Source: Hyphomicrobiales bacterium (GTDB lineage: Bacteria > Pseudomonadota > Alphaproteobacteria > Rhizobiales > Rhizobiaceae). Taken from it: a DNA stretch of 64,000 bases. Position numbers and translations under genes: made by a program. Each line of letters starts with the position of its first letter. The first letter of the stretch is position 1. The stretch spans positions 158,227-222,226 of the forward strand of contig UEIJ01000006.1 of the NCBI GenBank assembly GCA_900470195.1, given 5' to 3'. The notes under the pieces were generated by a model, which saw only the letters and a list, made by a program, of their open reading frames with translations, ran no database searches and was not told where the DNA came from. Shown here piece by piece: positions 45,611 through 55,784 of the stretch.

Positions 45611-45708
45611 GAAATGGTCATCCTCAATTAGCGAATCCGCTCGCATGATAATAGCGATTAAGGCCGGATAGTGTTTGGGATACGAGATTGAATCCGGCCA
45701 CTCGCTTT

Positions 45709-46293
45709 TTAACTGAAGCCTCCGCAACCGCGCAACTGCGTGGCATAACGATTGGCCATTGATTGGGCACGTTTCGCGCCATTGAGCGCCGTCGCATTCC
45801 CGCGCCAGGCGCCGCGTGCATAGCCGCCATGGCCTGAATAATAAGCGAGATACAGACTGTAGGCATCGGCGCGATTGATGCCGTTCTTCAGGTAGCTTTG
45901 ATAGTGATACCAGCCGATGAAATGGATCGCGTCCGCAAAATTGGTACGCGATGCCGTCCAGCGACCCGTTTCGCGCTTGTAACGATCCCAGGTGCCGTTC
46001 AGCGCCTGCGAATAGCCATAGGCGCTGGAAGGCCGCTTCCACGGAATGATCCAAAGGATTTTGGTGCGCGGCGGGCGCGCATAGGGTTGGAAGCCGGATT
46101 CCGTATAGATCGTCGCCATCAGAACCGGAACCGGAACGCCGAACTCGCGGGAAACCCGCGTGGCAGCCGTCTGCCAGTTATTGAACCAACCGTCGCGTTG
46201 ATCGAAGACCGCGCATACATTGTTGACCTGCCGTGGGGCGGTCGCGCAGCCTCCAAGGATCACGAGCGCGACGAGAAACAAAACGCGCATCAT
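45709..46293 (-). CDS. Lytic transglycosylase SLT domain lipoprotein
   Basis: Peptidoglycan-cleaving enzyme predicted from a goose-type lysozyme-like fold. In 194 residues: signal with lipobox ILGGC (C16), VPVPVLMATIYTESGFQPYA with the catalytic glutamate at about E65, AYGYSQALNGTWDRYK near 108, and YHYQSYLKNGINRADAYSLYLAYYSGHGGY near 135. Acts at the outer membrane or periplasmic face. ATG at 46293. Same strand as and 98 bases upstream of the OmpA-domain gene. Confidence 0.88.
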   Translation of the reverse strand: MMRVLFLVALVILGGCATAPRQVNNVCAVFDQRDGWFNNWQTAATRVSREFGVPVPVLMATIYTESGFQPYARPPRTKILWIIPWKRPSSAYGYSQALNGTWDRYKRETGRWTASRTNFADAIHFIGWYHYQSYLKNGINRADAYSLYLAYYSGHGGYARGAWRGNATALNGAKRAQSMANRYATQLRGCGGFS

Positions 46294-46400
46294 GGAAAAC
46301 CTCGTCTCTTTGCAAAGATTGATAAAGCGTAAAAATTAAGAAGACCTTTCTAACGACAGGTGCTCCCTTCCCCGGGTCTTCAAACTGGCGTGAGGATGCA

Positions 46401-46432
46401 AAACAAAAGCCGCAGCCAATGCGGCAGCGGCT
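46401..46432 (-). terminator. Terminator of rarA
   Basis: On minus, GCCGCTGC and GCTGCGGC (within 46409-46432) form a stem with one mismatch, followed by TTTTGTTTTG at 46408-46401. It stands about 80 bases past the rarA stop. Confidence 0.65.
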
Positions 46433-46510
46433 CAAACTGTGGACGAATGTGGATAACTATGGGGATAGCGCATTTTCAAATGAGCGTTTCCGTTAAAATA
46501 GAACCCGTCT

Positions 46511-47827
46511 TCATCTGCGCCCCTGACGCTCCTGTCGCAAGCGAGCCCAGTATTCCAGACGCTTGCGAATATCTCGCTCGAAACCCCGCTCCGGTGGGTC
46601 GTAGAATTTCTGCCTGCCCATGCTTTCCGGAAAATAATCCTGCCCTGAAAAAGCATCTGGCTGGTCATGGTCATAGGCATAGCCTTCGCCATAGCCCTCG
46701 TTCTTCATCAGCTTGGTTGGAGCATTGAGAATATGCTTGGGCGGCAGAAGCGAACCATTTTCCTTGGCTGCACGCATCGAGGCATTGTAGGCCACATAGA
46801 CCGCGTTCGATTTCGGCGCTGTCGCAAGATAAACACAGGCCTGCGCCAGCGCCAGTTCGCCTTCCGGTGAACCCAGATAGTCATAGGCATCCTTGGCGGC
46901 ATTGCAGATGACAAGGGCCTGTGGATCGGCAAGACCTATGTCTTCCACTGCCATGCGCACGAGCCGGCGGCCGAGATAGAGCGGGTCCTCACCCGCATCG
47001 AACATACGGGAAAGATAGTAAAGCGCCGCGTCAGGGTCCGATCCGCGAACAGATTTATGCAGCGCCGAAATAAGATTGTAATGCCCGTCCTGCCCCTTGT
47101 CATAAACCGGAGCACGACGCTGCACGACATCCTGTAATTTTTCCGCTGTAAACACTTCATCCGGGCGAGCGGCGCGCCAGACTTCCTCGGCAAGCGTCAA
47201 CGCAGCACGTCCATCTCCATCGGCCATGCGGATGAGACTGGCCCGCGCAGCCTCGTCGAGTGGCAAGGGGCGCTCTTCCTGTGCTTCAGCACGGGTCAGA
47301 AGCGTTGCAATGCTCTCGCCATCATGCGGATGGAAGGTCAGCACCCTTGCCCGGGACAAAAGAGCGGCATTGAGCTCGAAAGACGGGTTCTCTGTCGTGG
47401 CACCGATCAGGATAACGGTACCGTCTTCCATGACGGGAAGAAACGAATCCTGCTGAGCGCGATTGAAGCGATGAATTTCATCCACGAAAAGGAGCGTCTG
47501 TCGACCGGACATGCGACGTGCGCGCGCAGCTTCAAAAACCTTCTTGAGATCGGCAACGCCGGAAAAGATCGCCGATATCTGTTCAAACGCCAGATCGGTC
47601 TCTCCTGCAAGCAGGCGGGCCACCGTCGTCTTGCCCGTGCCGGGAGGCCCCCAAAAGATCATGGAGCCGAGCGAACCGGATGCGATCATGCGCGTCAGCA
47701 CACCTTCGGGCCCAGTCAAATGCTCCTGCCCGGTCACTTCCGACAAATGTTTCGGGCGCAGACGATCAGCAAGCGGCCGGTTGCGATCCGCGTTCGGGTC
47801 TGCCGCTGCTGAGAAAAGGTCGCTCAT
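46511..47827 (-). CDS. rarA: Replication-associated recombination protein A (RarA/MgsA)
   Basis: AAA+ clamp-loader-like ATPase that acts at stalled replication forks. The 438-residue protein has Walker A GPPGTGKTTVARLLA near 60, Walker B LLFVDEIHRFNRAQQD near 113, ATTENPSFELN sensor 1 near 143, and the C-terminal MgsA helical domain (RAAKENGSLLPPKHILNAP near 350). ATG at 47827. It lies directly after the degQ-like gene (87 bases) on the same strand; a terminator follows. Confidence 0.95.
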   Translation of the reverse strand: MSDLFSAAADPNADRNRPLADRLRPKHLSEVTGQEHLTGPEGVLTRMIASGSLGSMIFWGPPGTGKTTVARLLAGETDLAFEQISAIFSGVADLKKVFEAARARRMSGRQTLLFVDEIHRFNRAQQDSFLPVMEDGTVILIGATTENPSFELNAALLSRARVLTFHPHDGESIATLLTRAEAQEERPLPLDEAARASLIRMADGDGRAALTLAEEVWRAARPDEVFTAEKLQDVVQRRAPVYDKGQDGHYNLISALHKSVRGSDPDAALYYLSRMFDAGEDPLYLGRRLVRMAVEDIGLADPQALVICNAAKDAYDYLGSPEGELALAQACVYLATAPKSNAVYVAYNASMRAAKENGSLLPPKHILNAPTKLMKNEGYGEGYAYDHDQPDAFSGQDYFPESMGRQKFYDPPERGFERDIRKRLEYWARLRQERQGRR

Positions 47828-47914
47828 TCAATTGCTCTATCAAAAGACTATACCGCTTCAGGCATAATGCGGCCCGAAGCGGCATGCAACTTTTAGCGAT
47901 CCGTCGGTATCGGT

Positions 47915-49339
47915 TTAACGCACAAACTGGCGCAACAGCATTCCGTTGCGCTCCACCTCAAGCCGCCAGGCGAGACCGCGCCCCGCTTCCAGAATCGCAG
48001 TCAAATCACCGACAGTACGGATAGAATTTCCGTTGATGCTGCGAATGATATCACCGGCCCGCAAGCCGAGCCGTGCTGCCGGCGATCCGGAATAGACGTC
48101 GACGACCGCCACGCCCTGGCTGTCGCGCTTGAGACGCAGTTTCGCAGCCGTCGAAGGAGTGAGTTCAAGCACAGACGCTCCCGCAAAAGGATTGTCGCCT
48201 TCGATAACCTGCGGCGCAGTTTCCTTAACTTCAGGAGCCTTGGAGAGCTTTACCGGAATGGTCTGGTTCTTTCCGCTCCGCATGATTTCGACCGACACGG
48301 TGTTACCAATTCCAGCCGTCGACAGACGATAGCCAAGCACGTCCTGATTATCGACCCGGACGCCCTGAACGGAAAGAACCACGTCGCCAATTTTCAGTCC
48401 GGCGGCCTCAGCCGGTCCGCCCTTTGCGATCGCGGTAATCAAGGCGCCGTACGGCTTCTCCATGCCGAGACCTTCGGCTAGATCGGCAGTTACTCCCTGG
48501 AAAGTCGCGCCGATATAGGGCCGTTCGAAACTTTTGCTGCCGTTTCGTGCCGCTTCGACAACAGCGCGAACCATATTCGAAGGAATAGCAAAGCCAATAC
48601 CTACCGAGCCGCCGGAACGCGAATAGATCGCCGTATTGATGCCGATCAGGCGTCCACGCATGTCGATCAACGCGCCGCCGGAGTTGCCGGGATTGATGGC
48701 TGCATCGGTCTGGATGAAGAAATCGAAATCGGAAATGCCAACCTGTGTGCGCGATTGGGCAGACACGATTCCGCTCGTCACGGTCTGGCCGACACCGAAC
48801 GGATTGCCGATGGCCAGCACCAGATCGCCGACTTCGACATCATCGGAATTGCCAAGCCCCAGAACGGGAAACTTATCCTTGGCCTCGATTTTCAGAACGG
48901 CAAGGTCCGTGGTTTCATCGCGCAGAAGCAGCTTGCTTTCAAACTCACGGCCGTCCGACAAGGCGACCTTGATTTCATCGGCATCCTTGATGACATGGTT
49001 GTTCGTCACGACAATGCCCGAGCTGTCGACGATCACCCCGGAACCGAGGGATTGCTGGATGCGCGGTTTGCTTTCGCCGAACTGCCGCCCGAAAAACTGC
49101 TCGAAGAACGGATCACCCGCGAACGGAGAACGCGCTTGCACCTGACGCGCCGCATAGACATTCACCACGGCTGGCGTCGTTTCCTTCACAAGCGGAGCGA
49201 AGGACAACTGCATATCAGCCCGGTTGAGCGGTATCTGCTTCTGAGGGGTCGCGGGCGCTTCTTGCGCCATGGCGGACGGAACGGCCAGTCCGATGGAGGT
49301 CAGTATAAGGCCCACTACGCTTAAACGTCGCCAATTCAT
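47915..49339 (-). CDS. degQ: Do/DegQ family periplasmic serine endoprotease
   Basis: Periplasmic protease and chaperone of the HtrA family. In 474 residues: signal peptide (MNWRRLSVVGLILTSIGLAV, cleavage after AMA near 25), trypsin-like domain with catalytic triad H115 (TNNHVI), D145 (DLAVLK) and S220 (GNSGG), and two PDZ domains (about 255-345 and 385-470; GDVVLSVQGV and GDIIRSINGN). ATG at 49339 was chosen over 49354, since it gives a proper signal peptide. Located upstream of rarA on the minus strand. Confidence 0.94.
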   Translation of the reverse strand: MNWRRLSVVGLILTSIGLAVPSAMAQEAPATPQKQIPLNRADMQLSFAPLVKETTPAVVNVYAARQVQARSPFAGDPFFEQFFGRQFGESKPRIQQSLGSGVIVDSSGIVVTNNHVIKDADEIKVALSDGREFESKLLLRDETTDLAVLKIEAKDKFPVLGLGNSDDVEVGDLVLAIGNPFGVGQTVTSGIVSAQSRTQVGISDFDFFIQTDAAINPGNSGGALIDMRGRLIGINTAIYSRSGGSVGIGFAIPSNMVRAVVEAARNGSKSFERPYIGATFQGVTADLAEGLGMEKPYGALITAIAKGGPAEAAGLKIGDVVLSVQGVRVDNQDVLGYRLSTAGIGNTVSVEIMRSGKNQTIPVKLSKAPEVKETAPQVIEGDNPFAGASVLELTPSTAAKLRLKRDSQGVAVVDVYSGSPAARLGLRAGDIIRSINGNSIRTVGDLTAILEAGRGLAWRLEVERNGMLLRQFVR

Positions 49340-49517
49340 GCACAAGCTCCGCACTTATCAAGCTCTGCCGCTTCCAGGAAGGAAGCAAGACTCGGTGTTG
49401 AATGTAGTCAACTGAGGGCAAGGATAAAGGGCTACATTGTGACCTTGAAGCGTAAACCCGGCGATTTTTCCCAAACGGCCCGCATCGGCGCGACTGGAAA
49501 CCTGACGGGAAAAAATA

Positions 49518-49544
49518 GAAAGGGCCGCACAAGGCGGCCCTTTC
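49518..49544 (-). terminator. Terminator of the alpha ribosomal operon (after rplQ)
   Basis: GAAAGGGCCGC (49518-49528) and GCGGCCCTTTC (49534-49544) around ACAAG, followed on minus by TATTTTTTCC. It lies 24 bases past the rplQ stop and closes the ribosomal cluster. Confidence 0.9.
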
Positions 49545-49567
49545 CAGTAATCAGAAATCAGCGCAGA

Positions 49568-49996
49568 TTACGCTGCGTCTGCTTCTGCAGCCTGTTCGGC
49601 TTCGACGCGGGCGCGGTCAGCCTTGCCCTTTGCATCGACGTCGCGTTCCACGAATTCGACAACTGCCAGAGGCGCATTGTCGCCAGCGCGGAAGCCAGCC
49701 TTCATGATGCGGATGTAGCCGCCGTTGCGGGTTGCATAGCGAGCAGCCAGCGTATCGAACAGCTTTGCGACGAGCTTGACGTCGCGAACAGCCGAGATAG
49801 CCTGACGGCGGGCATGCAGATCGCCGCGCTTGCCGAGCGTGACAAGCTTTTCAACGATCGGGCGAATTTCCTTCGCTTTTGGAAGCGTCGTCACAATCTG
49901 CTCGTGTTCGATCAGCGAAGCAGCCATGTTGGCGAACATCGCCTTGCGGTGCGAGGCAGTGCGGTTCAGCTTACGGTATCCGTTACCGTGACGCAT
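49568..49996 (-). CDS. rplQ: 50S ribosomal protein L17
   Basis: L17 lines the peptide exit tunnel region of the 50S subunit. The 142-residue product begins [20 protein letters not shown], the near-invariant L17 opening, and carries an Ala/Glu-rich C-terminal extension ([10 protein letters not shown]) that is common in alphaproteobacteria. It is last in rpsM-rpsK-rpoA-rplQ, 40 bases after rpoA, and is followed by a strong terminator. Confidence 0.98.
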   Translation of the reverse strand: MRHGNGYRKLNRTASHRKAMFANMAASLIEHEQIVTTLPKAKEIRPIVEKLVTLGKRGDLHARRQAISAVRDVKLVAKLFDTLAARYATRNGGYIRIMKAGFRAGDNAPLAVVEFVERDVDAKGKADRARVEAEQAAEADAA

Positions 49997-50035
49997 GAGC
50001 CTTCTCCTTAATTAGTTCTAGCCGGATTGCCGGTC

Positions 50036-51049
50036 TTAATATTGGTCTTCGTAGCGCTTTGCGAGATCTTCGATGTTTTCCGGCGGCCAGGACGGGATTT
50101 CCATACCGAGATGGAGACCCATCGATGCCAGAACTTCCTTGATCTCGTTGAGCGACTTGCGGCCGAAATTCGGAGTCCGCAGCATCTCGGCTTCCGTCTT
50201 CTGGATCAGATCGCCGATGTAGACGATGTTGTCGTTCTTCAGGCAGTTTGCCGAACGGACAGACAGTTCGAGCTCGTCCACCTTCTTGAGCAGAGCCGGG
50301 TTGAAAGCCAGTTCCGCAACCTGTTCCTGCGGAGCTTCCTTCTGAGGCTCTTCGAAGTTGACGAAGATCGCCAGCTGGTCCTGGAGAATACGAGCGGCAT
50401 ACGCCACCGCGTCTTCACCCGTGACCGAACCGTTGGTCTCGATGTTCAGCGTCAGCTTGTCATAATCGAGAACCTGACCTTCACGGGTGTTCTCGATCTT
50501 GTACGACACCTTGCGAACCGGGGAATACAGGCTGTCGACCGGGATAAGCCCGATCGGAGCGTCTTCCGCGCGGTTGCGGTCGGCAGGCACATAGCCCTTG
50601 CCGGTGTTGACGGTGAATTCCATGCGGATTTCAGCGCCTTCGTCCAGCGTGCAGATGACGTGATCCGGGTTGAGGATCTCGACATCGCCGACAGTCTGAA
50701 TGTCGCCAGCCGTAACGACGCCTGGGCCTTCCTTACGGACGACCATGCGCTTCGGGCCCTCGCCTTCCATGCGGATGGCGATTTCCTTGACGTTCAGAAC
50801 GATATCCGTAACGTCTTCGCGAACGCCCGGGATCGATGAGAATTCATGCAGAACGCCATCGATCTGAATGGCGGTCACGGCAGCGCCGCGAAGCGACGAC
50901 AGAAGCACGCGACGCAGGGCATTGCCGAGCGTCAGACCGAAGCCGCGTTCCAGCGGTTCAGCGACGACGGTTGCATGCGTGCGGGAGCCGTGGGTGATAA
51001 ATTCCACCTTGTTCGGCTTGATCAGTTCCTGCCAGTTCTTCTGGATCAT
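50036..51049 (-). CDS. rpoA: RNA polymerase subunit alpha
   Basis: Scaffold subunit for polymerase assembly and activator contact. 337 residues: alpha-NTD (about 1-235; [21 protein letters not shown] near 31-51) and alpha-CTD (about 250-337; [27 protein letters not shown]). The start is the ATG at 51049, preceded by GAGGGATACTCAC. The gap to rpsK contains a stem-loop at 51116-51140. Confidence 0.98.
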   Translation of the reverse strand: MIQKNWQELIKPNKVEFITHGSRTHATVVAEPLERGFGLTLGNALRRVLLSSLRGAAVTAIQIDGVLHEFSSIPGVREDVTDIVLNVKEIAIRMEGEGPKRMVVRKEGPGVVTAGDIQTVGDVEILNPDHVICTLDEGAEIRMEFTVNTGKGYVPADRNRAEDAPIGLIPVDSLYSPVRKVSYKIENTREGQVLDYDKLTLNIETNGSVTGEDAVAYAARILQDQLAIFVNFEEPQKEAPQEQVAELAFNPALLKKVDELELSVRSANCLKNDNIVYIGDLIQKTEAEMLRTPNFGRKSLNEIKEVLASMGLHLGMEIPSWPPENIEDLAKRYEDQY

Positions 51050-51115
51050 GTGAGTATCCCTCTATCAATCGTCGCTACCATCCTATCGTAGCGATCAAGT
51101 GAAGAAACCGCAGAG

Positions 51116-51140
51116 GAGCCCCGGATAAAATCCAGGGCTC
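51116..51140 (-). other. Stem-loop between rpsK and rpoA
   Basis: GAGCCCCGG (51116-51124) faces CCAGGGCTC (51132-51140) with one mismatch around a 7-base AT-rich loop. There is no T run on the minus strand, so it is an intra-operon hairpin rather than a full terminator. It starts about 20 bases after the rpsK stop. Confidence 0.5.
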
Positions 51141-51160
51141 TTACGGCATGTGAACGAGGA

Positions 51161-51550
51161 TTAGACCCGGCGCTTCTTGCGCGGACGGCAACCGTTGTGC
51201 GGGATCGGCGTAACATCGCGGATCGACGTGATCACAAAGCCGGCAGCCTGAAGGGCGCGCAGCGCGGATTCACGGCCAGAGCCCGGTCCGCAAACCTCGA
51301 CTTCGAGGGAGCGCATGCCGTGTTCCTGAGCCTTCTTGGCGCAGTCTTCAGCAGCGATCTGAGCGGCGAACGGGGTCGACTTACGCGAACCCTTGAAACC
51401 CTGAGCACCGGCAGACGACCAGGCAATCGCATTGCCCTGAGCATCCGTGATGGTGATCATGGTGTTGTTGAACGTCGAATTTACGTGGGCAACGCCCGAC
51501 GAGATGTTTTTACGCTCGCGACGGCGAACGCGCGTGGCTTCCTTGGCCAT
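51161..51550 (-). CDS. rpsK: 30S ribosomal protein S11
   Basis: S11 lies on the 30S platform and contacts the E-site mRNA region. The 129-residue product has [20 protein letters not shown] near 18, [17 protein letters not shown] near 49 and the CRPRKKRRV end, all diagnostic. ATG at 51550. It lies 127 bases after rpsM; the gap holds a 6-bp hairpin at 51602-51619. Confidence 0.98.
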
Positions 51551-51601
51551 GATAGTCCTTTCAATCGATCTCTACACCGCCGTAATTCCAGCGGCTACAC
51601 C

Positions 51602-51619
51602 GGTCCTCAAGAAAGGACC
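51602..51619 (-). other. Small stem-loop between rpsM and rpsK
   Basis: GGTCCT (51602-51607) pairs perfectly with AGGACC (51614-51619) around CAAGAA. Role unknown; weak on its own but similar in position to hairpins in the other wide gaps of this operon. Confidence 0.3.
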
Positions 51620-51677
51620 AGCATCAAACCCAACCGGCGCACCGGAAAGGCTCGACGGAACATACGTCCCGTCGAAA

Positions 51678-52046
51678 TTACTTCTTCTTGCCTGCGATTG
51701 CCTTCGCCGGACCCTTGCGGGTGCGTGCGTTGGTGTGCGTGCGCTGACCGCGAACCGGCAGCGAACGACGATGACGCAGACCGCGGTAGCAGCCCAGGTC
51801 CATCAGGCGCTTGATGTTCATCGAAACTTCACGACGCAGGTCACCTTCGACCTGGTAGTCAGCATCGATTGCTTCGCGGATCTGAAGGACTTCAGCATCC
51901 GACAGCTGGTTGACGCGACGATCGTCAGCAATGCCGACCTTCGTTACGATTTCCCGAGCAAATTTCGGTCCAATCCCGTGGATGTACTGAAGCGCAATAA
52001 CAACGCGCTTGTTCGTCGGGATGTTGACGCCAGCGATACGTGCCAC
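51678..52046 (-). CDS. rpsM: 30S ribosomal protein S13
   Basis: S13 sits at the head of the 30S subunit and bridges to the 50S. The 122-residue product has [58 protein letters not shown] (last positions near 86-107) and a Lys-rich end. ATG at 52046. A gap of 297 bases and the adk terminator precede it, so it may begin its own transcript (see 52183-52206). Confidence 0.98.
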   Translation of the reverse strand: MARIAGVNIPTNKRVVIALQYIHGIGPKFAREIVTKVGIADDRRVNQLSDAEVLQIREAIDADYQVEGDLRREVSMNIKRLMDLGCYRGLRHRRSLPVRGQRTHTNARTRKGPAKAIAGKKK

Positions 52047-52177
52047 GTCTGTTCTCCTTGAGTTACAAAAATTCCCATCTGGCAGATGCGATCAACCAGA
52101 CAGCATTAAACGACCGGTACCGGCCTCTTTCGATTTCCGCCGCTACCCGCCATTCAAAACCAGTTGAAGTGGCGCAG

Positions 52178-52206
52178 TCTTTGACGGAATCGCCCGAAAA
52201 AGTCAA
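52178..52206 (-). promoter_or_regulatory. Candidate promoter upstream of rpsM
   Basis: On the minus strand TTGACT (52206-52201) is followed after 17 bases by CAAAGA (52183-52178). The -35 is good and the -10 poor. Position between the adk terminator and rpsM suits a second promoter for rpsM-rpsK-rpoA-rplQ. The rest of the 297-base gap shows nothing else I can support. Confidence 0.3.
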
Positions 52207-52274
52207 CTCTTAAACGTCCGCAAAGCCGTGAAACCCGGCCAACGGACGAATCAATCAACTTTTGGAAGCAATAA

Positions 52275-52309
52275 ACGGGCAGAAAACGCTTCACGCTTTC
52301 CCTGCCCGT
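52275..52309 (-). terminator. Stem-loop after adk
   Basis: ACGGGCAG (52275-52282) pairs with CTGCCCGT (52302-52309); on minus TTTATT follows. It lies 35 bases past the adk stop. Partial termination is likely, as ribosomal genes follow. Confidence 0.55.
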
Positions 52310-52343
52310 ATTGGAACAAGGCTTCTTCAAGCCTTTTCAATTT

Positions 52344-52928
52344 TCACGCCGGAACGAGAATTCTCTCGATTTCGGCGGTAACTTCTTCAACCGGCGCCAT
52401 GCCATTGATGACGCGCAGTTCACCGGTTCCGGCATAATAGCTGGAAAGCGGCGCGGTCTTTTCGCGGTATTCCACGAGACGCTTGCGGAAAGCTTCCGGA
52501 TTGTCGTCCGAACGGACCTGACCACCCTTGGCGATCGTCTCGGCCACGCGGCTCTCCATCCGCTTGACCAGAGCATTCTCGTCGACCTTCAGCTCGATCA
52601 CTGCATCGAGCTTGAGGCCCTTCCCCGCCAACATGCTTCCCAGAGCCTGAGCTTGCGGCACCGTGCGCGGGTAGCCGTCAAGAATGAAGCCGTTCGCGCA
52701 ATCAGGAGCATCGATACGCTCCGACACGATCTGGTTCACGATCTCGTCGGAAACCAGTTGCCCGGCATCCATCACGGCCTTGGCGCGCTTCCCGATCTCG
52801 CTCTGCTGGGCAACTGCTGCGCGCAGCATGTCGCCGGTCGAGAGCTGAGGAATTCCATGCTTCTTGGTAAGAAGTCCAGCCTGCGTCCCCTTACCTGCTC
52901 CGGGCGGCCCAAGAAGTATCAGTCTCAT
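52344..52928 (-). CDS. adk: Adenylate kinase
   Basis: Interconverts ATP + AMP and two ADP. The 194-residue enzyme has the P-loop GPPGAGKGT (7-15), QLSTGDMLR near 33, the [10 protein letters not shown] motif near 80 and R-rich LID with [10 protein letters not shown]; the short LID without zinc cysteines gives the shorter length. The secY stop overlaps its start by four bases (ATGA), so it is coupled to secY as in many bacteria. Confidence 0.97.
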   Translation of the reverse strand: MRLILLGPPGAGKGTQAGLLTKKHGIPQLSTGDMLRAAVAQQSEIGKRAKAVMDAGQLVSDEIVNQIVSERIDAPDCANGFILDGYPRTVPQAQALGSMLAGKGLKLDAVIELKVDENALVKRMESRVAETIAKGGQVRSDDNPEAFRKRLVEYREKTAPLSSYYAGTGELRVINGMAPVEEVTAEIERILVPA

Positions 52929-54265
52929 TTATTGCGTTTCCCACCTCTGAGTTTGGACTTCTTGATCAGCCCTTCGTACTGATGGGCGATCAGATGCCCC
53001 TGAATTTGCGCAACCGTATCGAGCGTCACGCTCACAACGATCAGCAGCGAGGTGCCACCAAGATAGAACGGCACGCCGGTTGCGGAAATCAGGAATTCCG
53101 GCAGGAGACAGACAAGCACGATATAGATAGCGCCGACAACAGTGATGCGTGTCAGCACATAGTCTATGTATTCGGCGGTGCGCTCACCCGGACGAATGCC
53201 AGGGATAAAGCCGGAATGCTTCTTGAGCTGGTCAGCGGTGTCCTTGGGATTGAACACAATGGCCGTGTAGAAGAAGCAGAAGAATGCCATCAATGCAGCA
53301 TAGAACAGCATGTAAAGCGGCTGTCCATGACCGAGCGCATTGAGAATGGTCGTCGCCCAGGCAGGCATTTCCGTCGTGTTGGCGAAGCCTGCAACCGTCG
53401 CAGGCAGAAGCAGCAGCGATGAGGCGAAAATCGGAGGAATGACGCCTGCGGTGTTAAGCTTCAGCGGCAGATGCGACGTATCGCCCTGGAACATGCGATT
53501 GCCGACCTGGCGCTTCGGATACTGGATCAGAAGGCGACGCTGCGCGCGTTCAACGAATACGATGACCGCGATCAGCACGATGGCAAGAATGATAACGCCC
53601 AGAATAAGGCCTGTCGACAGCGCGCCAGTACGGCCAAGTTCCAGCGTACCGGAAATTGCGTGCGGCAGGTTCGCCACGATGCCGGAGAAGATGATCAGCG
53701 AAATGCCGTTACCGATACCCCGCGCCGTGATCTGCTCACCAAGCCACATCAGGAACATCGTGCCGCCGACAAGTGTAATCACCGACGAAACGATGAAGAA
53801 AGGTCCGGGACTGGTGACGATGCCATTACCGGATTGCAAACCGACCGAAATCGCGTAGGCCTGCACAAGCGCCAGAAGCACCGTGCCGTAACGCGTGTAC
53901 TGATTGATGATCTTGCGGCCCGCCTCGCCTTCCTTCTTCAGCGCTTCAAGAGACGGAACGACCGACGTCATGAGCTGCACGATAATGGAGGCAGAGATAT
54001 AGGGCATGATGCCGAGCGCGAAAATGGCCATACGGCCCACAGCGCCACCGGCGAACATGTTGAAGAGTCCGAGCACACCCTGGCTATGCTGCTGAAAAGC
54101 CTGCGCAAGCGCGTCAGGATTGATGCCGGGAAGCGGAATATAGGTGCCGAACCGGTATACGAGCAAAGCACCCAGAGTAAACCAGATGCGCTTCTTGAGT
54201 TCTTCTGCCTTCGAGAAAGCCGAAAAATTGAGATTGGAAACTAGCTGTTCAGCAGCCGATGCCAT
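52925..54265 (-). CDS. secY: Preprotein translocase subunit SecY
   Basis: Channel subunit of the SecYEG translocon in the inner membrane. 446 residues with ten membrane spans; the plug region and the [12 protein letters not shown] loop near 46-57 and [26 protein letters not shown] near 69 are conserved SecY landmarks, and the C-terminal GGKRNK is basic. ATG at 54265. It follows rplO with a 161-base gap that holds a strong hairpin, and precedes adk with a 4-base overlap. Confidence 0.98.
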   Translation of the reverse strand: MASAAEQLVSNLNFSAFSKAEELKKRIWFTLGALLVYRFGTYIPLPGINPDALAQAFQQHSQGVLGLFNMFAGGAVGRMAIFALGIMPYISASIIVQLMTSVVPSLEALKKEGEAGRKIINQYTRYGTVLLALVQAYAISVGLQSGNGIVTSPGPFFIVSSVITLVGGTMFLMWLGEQITARGIGNGISLIIFSGIVANLPHAISGTLELGRTGALSTGLILGVIILAIVLIAVIVFVERAQRRLLIQYPKRQVGNRMFQGDTSHLPLKLNTAGVIPPIFASSLLLLPATVAGFANTTEMPAWATTILNALGHGQPLYMLFYAALMAFFCFFYTAIVFNPKDTADQLKKHSGFIPGIRPGERTAEYIDYVLTRITVVGAIYIVLVCLLPEFLISATGVPFYLGGTSLLIVVSVTLDTVAQIQGHLIAHQYEGLIKKSKLRGGKRNK

Positions 54266-54380
54266 TAAATTTCTCCGGTGAAAAGTCTCCGGTCCTCCGC
54301 CCCCGTCAGCGCAATCTATAGCGGTCGCGCCTCGAGACTAAAAAGACCCTACCCAGATATGCGCATTGGCATAAATGTGC

Positions 54381-54406
54381 AAGCGGCGGCACTAAGGCCG
54401 CCGCTT
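54381..54406 (+). terminator. Strong stem-loop between rplO and secY
   Basis: AAGCGGCGGC (54381-54390) and GCCGCCGCTT (54397-54406) form a 10-bp stem around ACTAAG. The T run (TTTTATTTTTG) is on the plus strand only, so it would terminate antisense transcription; on the minus strand it would be a hairpin within the operon's mRNA. Confidence 0.6.
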
Positions 54407-54426
54407 TTTATTTTTGTATCGAAGCC

Positions 54427-54897
54427 TTATTCGGCAGCGGCTTCAGGAAGCTTGATGCTACCGCCAGCCTTTTCGATCTTTTCGACCGCAGCCTTGGAAG
54501 CACCGGCTACCTCGAAGGCAACCTTTGCCTTCAGTTCGCCGTCCGAAAGGATGCGAACGCCGTCCTTGGCGCGGCGAATCACGCCGGCAGCCTTCAGCGA
54601 ATCGAGGTTCACAACAGCCTTGGCGTCGAGCTTGCCTGCATCGATAGCAGCCTGAATGCGGCCGAGCGATACAACGTTGAAGCTCTTTGCGAAGATGTTG
54701 GTGAAGCCGCGCTTCGGCAGACGGCGGTAGATTGGCATCTGGCCGCCTTCGAAACCATTGATCGAAACGCCCGAACGGGATTTCTGACCCTTGACGCCGC
54801 GACCACCGGTCTTGCCGGTGCCCGAACCGATACCGCGACCAACACGCTTGCGCGCCTTGACCGAACCTGGCTTGTCACGCAGATCGTTGAGTTTCAT
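54427..54897 (-). CDS. rplO: 50S ribosomal protein L15
   Basis: L15 is an early-binding 50S protein with a long extension into 23S rRNA. The 156-residue product begins [20 protein letters not shown] and has [20 protein letters not shown] and [18 protein letters not shown], all diagnostic. ATG at 54897 was chosen over the longer frame to 54933 since it begins at the conserved MKLNDL. It lies 19 bases after rpmD. Confidence 0.97.
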   Translation of the reverse strand: MKLNDLRDKPGSVKARKRVGRGIGSGTGKTGGRGVKGQKSRSGVSINGFEGGQMPIYRRLPKRGFTNIFAKSFNVVSLGRIQAAIDAGKLDAKAVVNLDSLKAAGVIRRAKDGVRILSDGELKAKVAFEVAGASKAAVEKIEKAGGSIKLPEAAAE

Positions 54898-54916
54898 ATC
54901 TCTATCTCCTGCGCTA

Positions 54917-55114
54917 TCACGCCTCGTCCACAACTCGAACGAGGTGTGGAAGCTTGGCGATCATGCCACGGACTGCCGGAGTATCTTCCAGCGTGCTGCG
55001 GCGGTGCATTTTGTTAAGACCCAGACCGATCAGCGTTGCACGCTGCTCGGCTGGACGACGGATTGGGCTTCCGATCTGCTCGACCGTAACCGTCTTGCCC
55101 TTCTTCTCAGCCAT
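54917..55114 (-). CDS. rpmD: 50S ribosomal protein L30
   Basis: Small 50S protein. The 65-residue product has [40 protein letters not shown] and the PHLVRVVDE end typical of L30. The ATG at 55114 is preferred; a GTG one codon upstream is possible. It lies between rpsE and rplO as in most spc operons. Confidence 0.96.
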
Positions 55115-55181
55115 CACTCAAATCCCTTGTCTATGGCGTATCCGGAGGCCTGAACGGCCCCGGACGAACACAAACTATCGG

Positions 55182-55742
55182 CTATTCTTCCGAACCGACC
55201 ACATCATGGCGGCGAGCCTGAAGGGTCGAGTACTTGATGCCGCGCTGTGCAGCGATGTCCTTCGGATGCATCTGATGCTTCAGAGCATCGAACGTCGCAC
55301 GAACCATGTTGTAAGGGTTCGACGAACCGAGCGACTTGGCAACAACGTCCTGAACGCCGAGCGTTTCGAACACTGCACGCATCGGGCCACCGGCGATGAT
55401 ACCCTTACCGGCAGGAGCTGCGCGAAGCAGAACCTTGCCAGCGCCGTGACGGCCTTCAACATCGTGATGCAGCGTACGGCCCGAACGCAGCGGTACGAAG
55501 ATCATGTCGCGCTTGGCAGCTTCCGTAGCCTTACGGATAGCTTCCGGCACTTCACGCGCCTTGCCATGACCGAAGCCTACGCGGCCCTTCTGGTCGCCAA
55601 CGACGACGAGCGCAGCAAAACCGAAGCGACGGCCGCCCTTGACGACCTTGGCAACGCGGTTGATGTGAACGAGCTTATCGACGAATTCGCTGTCGCGCTC
55701 CTCACGGCCGCGATCTTCGCGGTTACGTTCTCTCTGTGCCAT
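55182..55742 (-). CDS. rpsE: 30S ribosomal protein S5
   Basis: S5 contributes to decoding fidelity and mRNA entry. The 186-residue product has [20 protein letters not shown] near 27, [19 protein letters not shown] near 50, and [18 protein letters not shown] near 109. The N-terminal segment is rich in Arg/Glu ([18 protein letters not shown]), as in alphaproteobacteria. It lies 68 bases before rpmD and 43 after rplR. Confidence 0.98.
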   Translation of the reverse strand: MAQRERNREDRGREERDSEFVDKLVHINRVAKVVKGGRRFGFAALVVVGDQKGRVGFGHGKAREVPEAIRKATEAAKRDMIFVPLRSGRTLHHDVEGRHGAGKVLLRAAPAGKGIIAGGPMRAVFETLGVQDVVAKSLGSSNPYNMVRATFDALKHQMHPKDIAAQRGIKYSTLQARRHDVVGSEE

Positions 55743-55784
55743 ATCCTGATTTCCTTTTTCTTTTCCGGAAGCACAAAATGCTAA

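Noticed and set aside
45611..46054. Upstream extension of the OmpA-domain frame
   Set aside because: It overlaps the transglycosylase gene in another frame, and would bury the clear lipoprotein signal at MLKKTGIALF.
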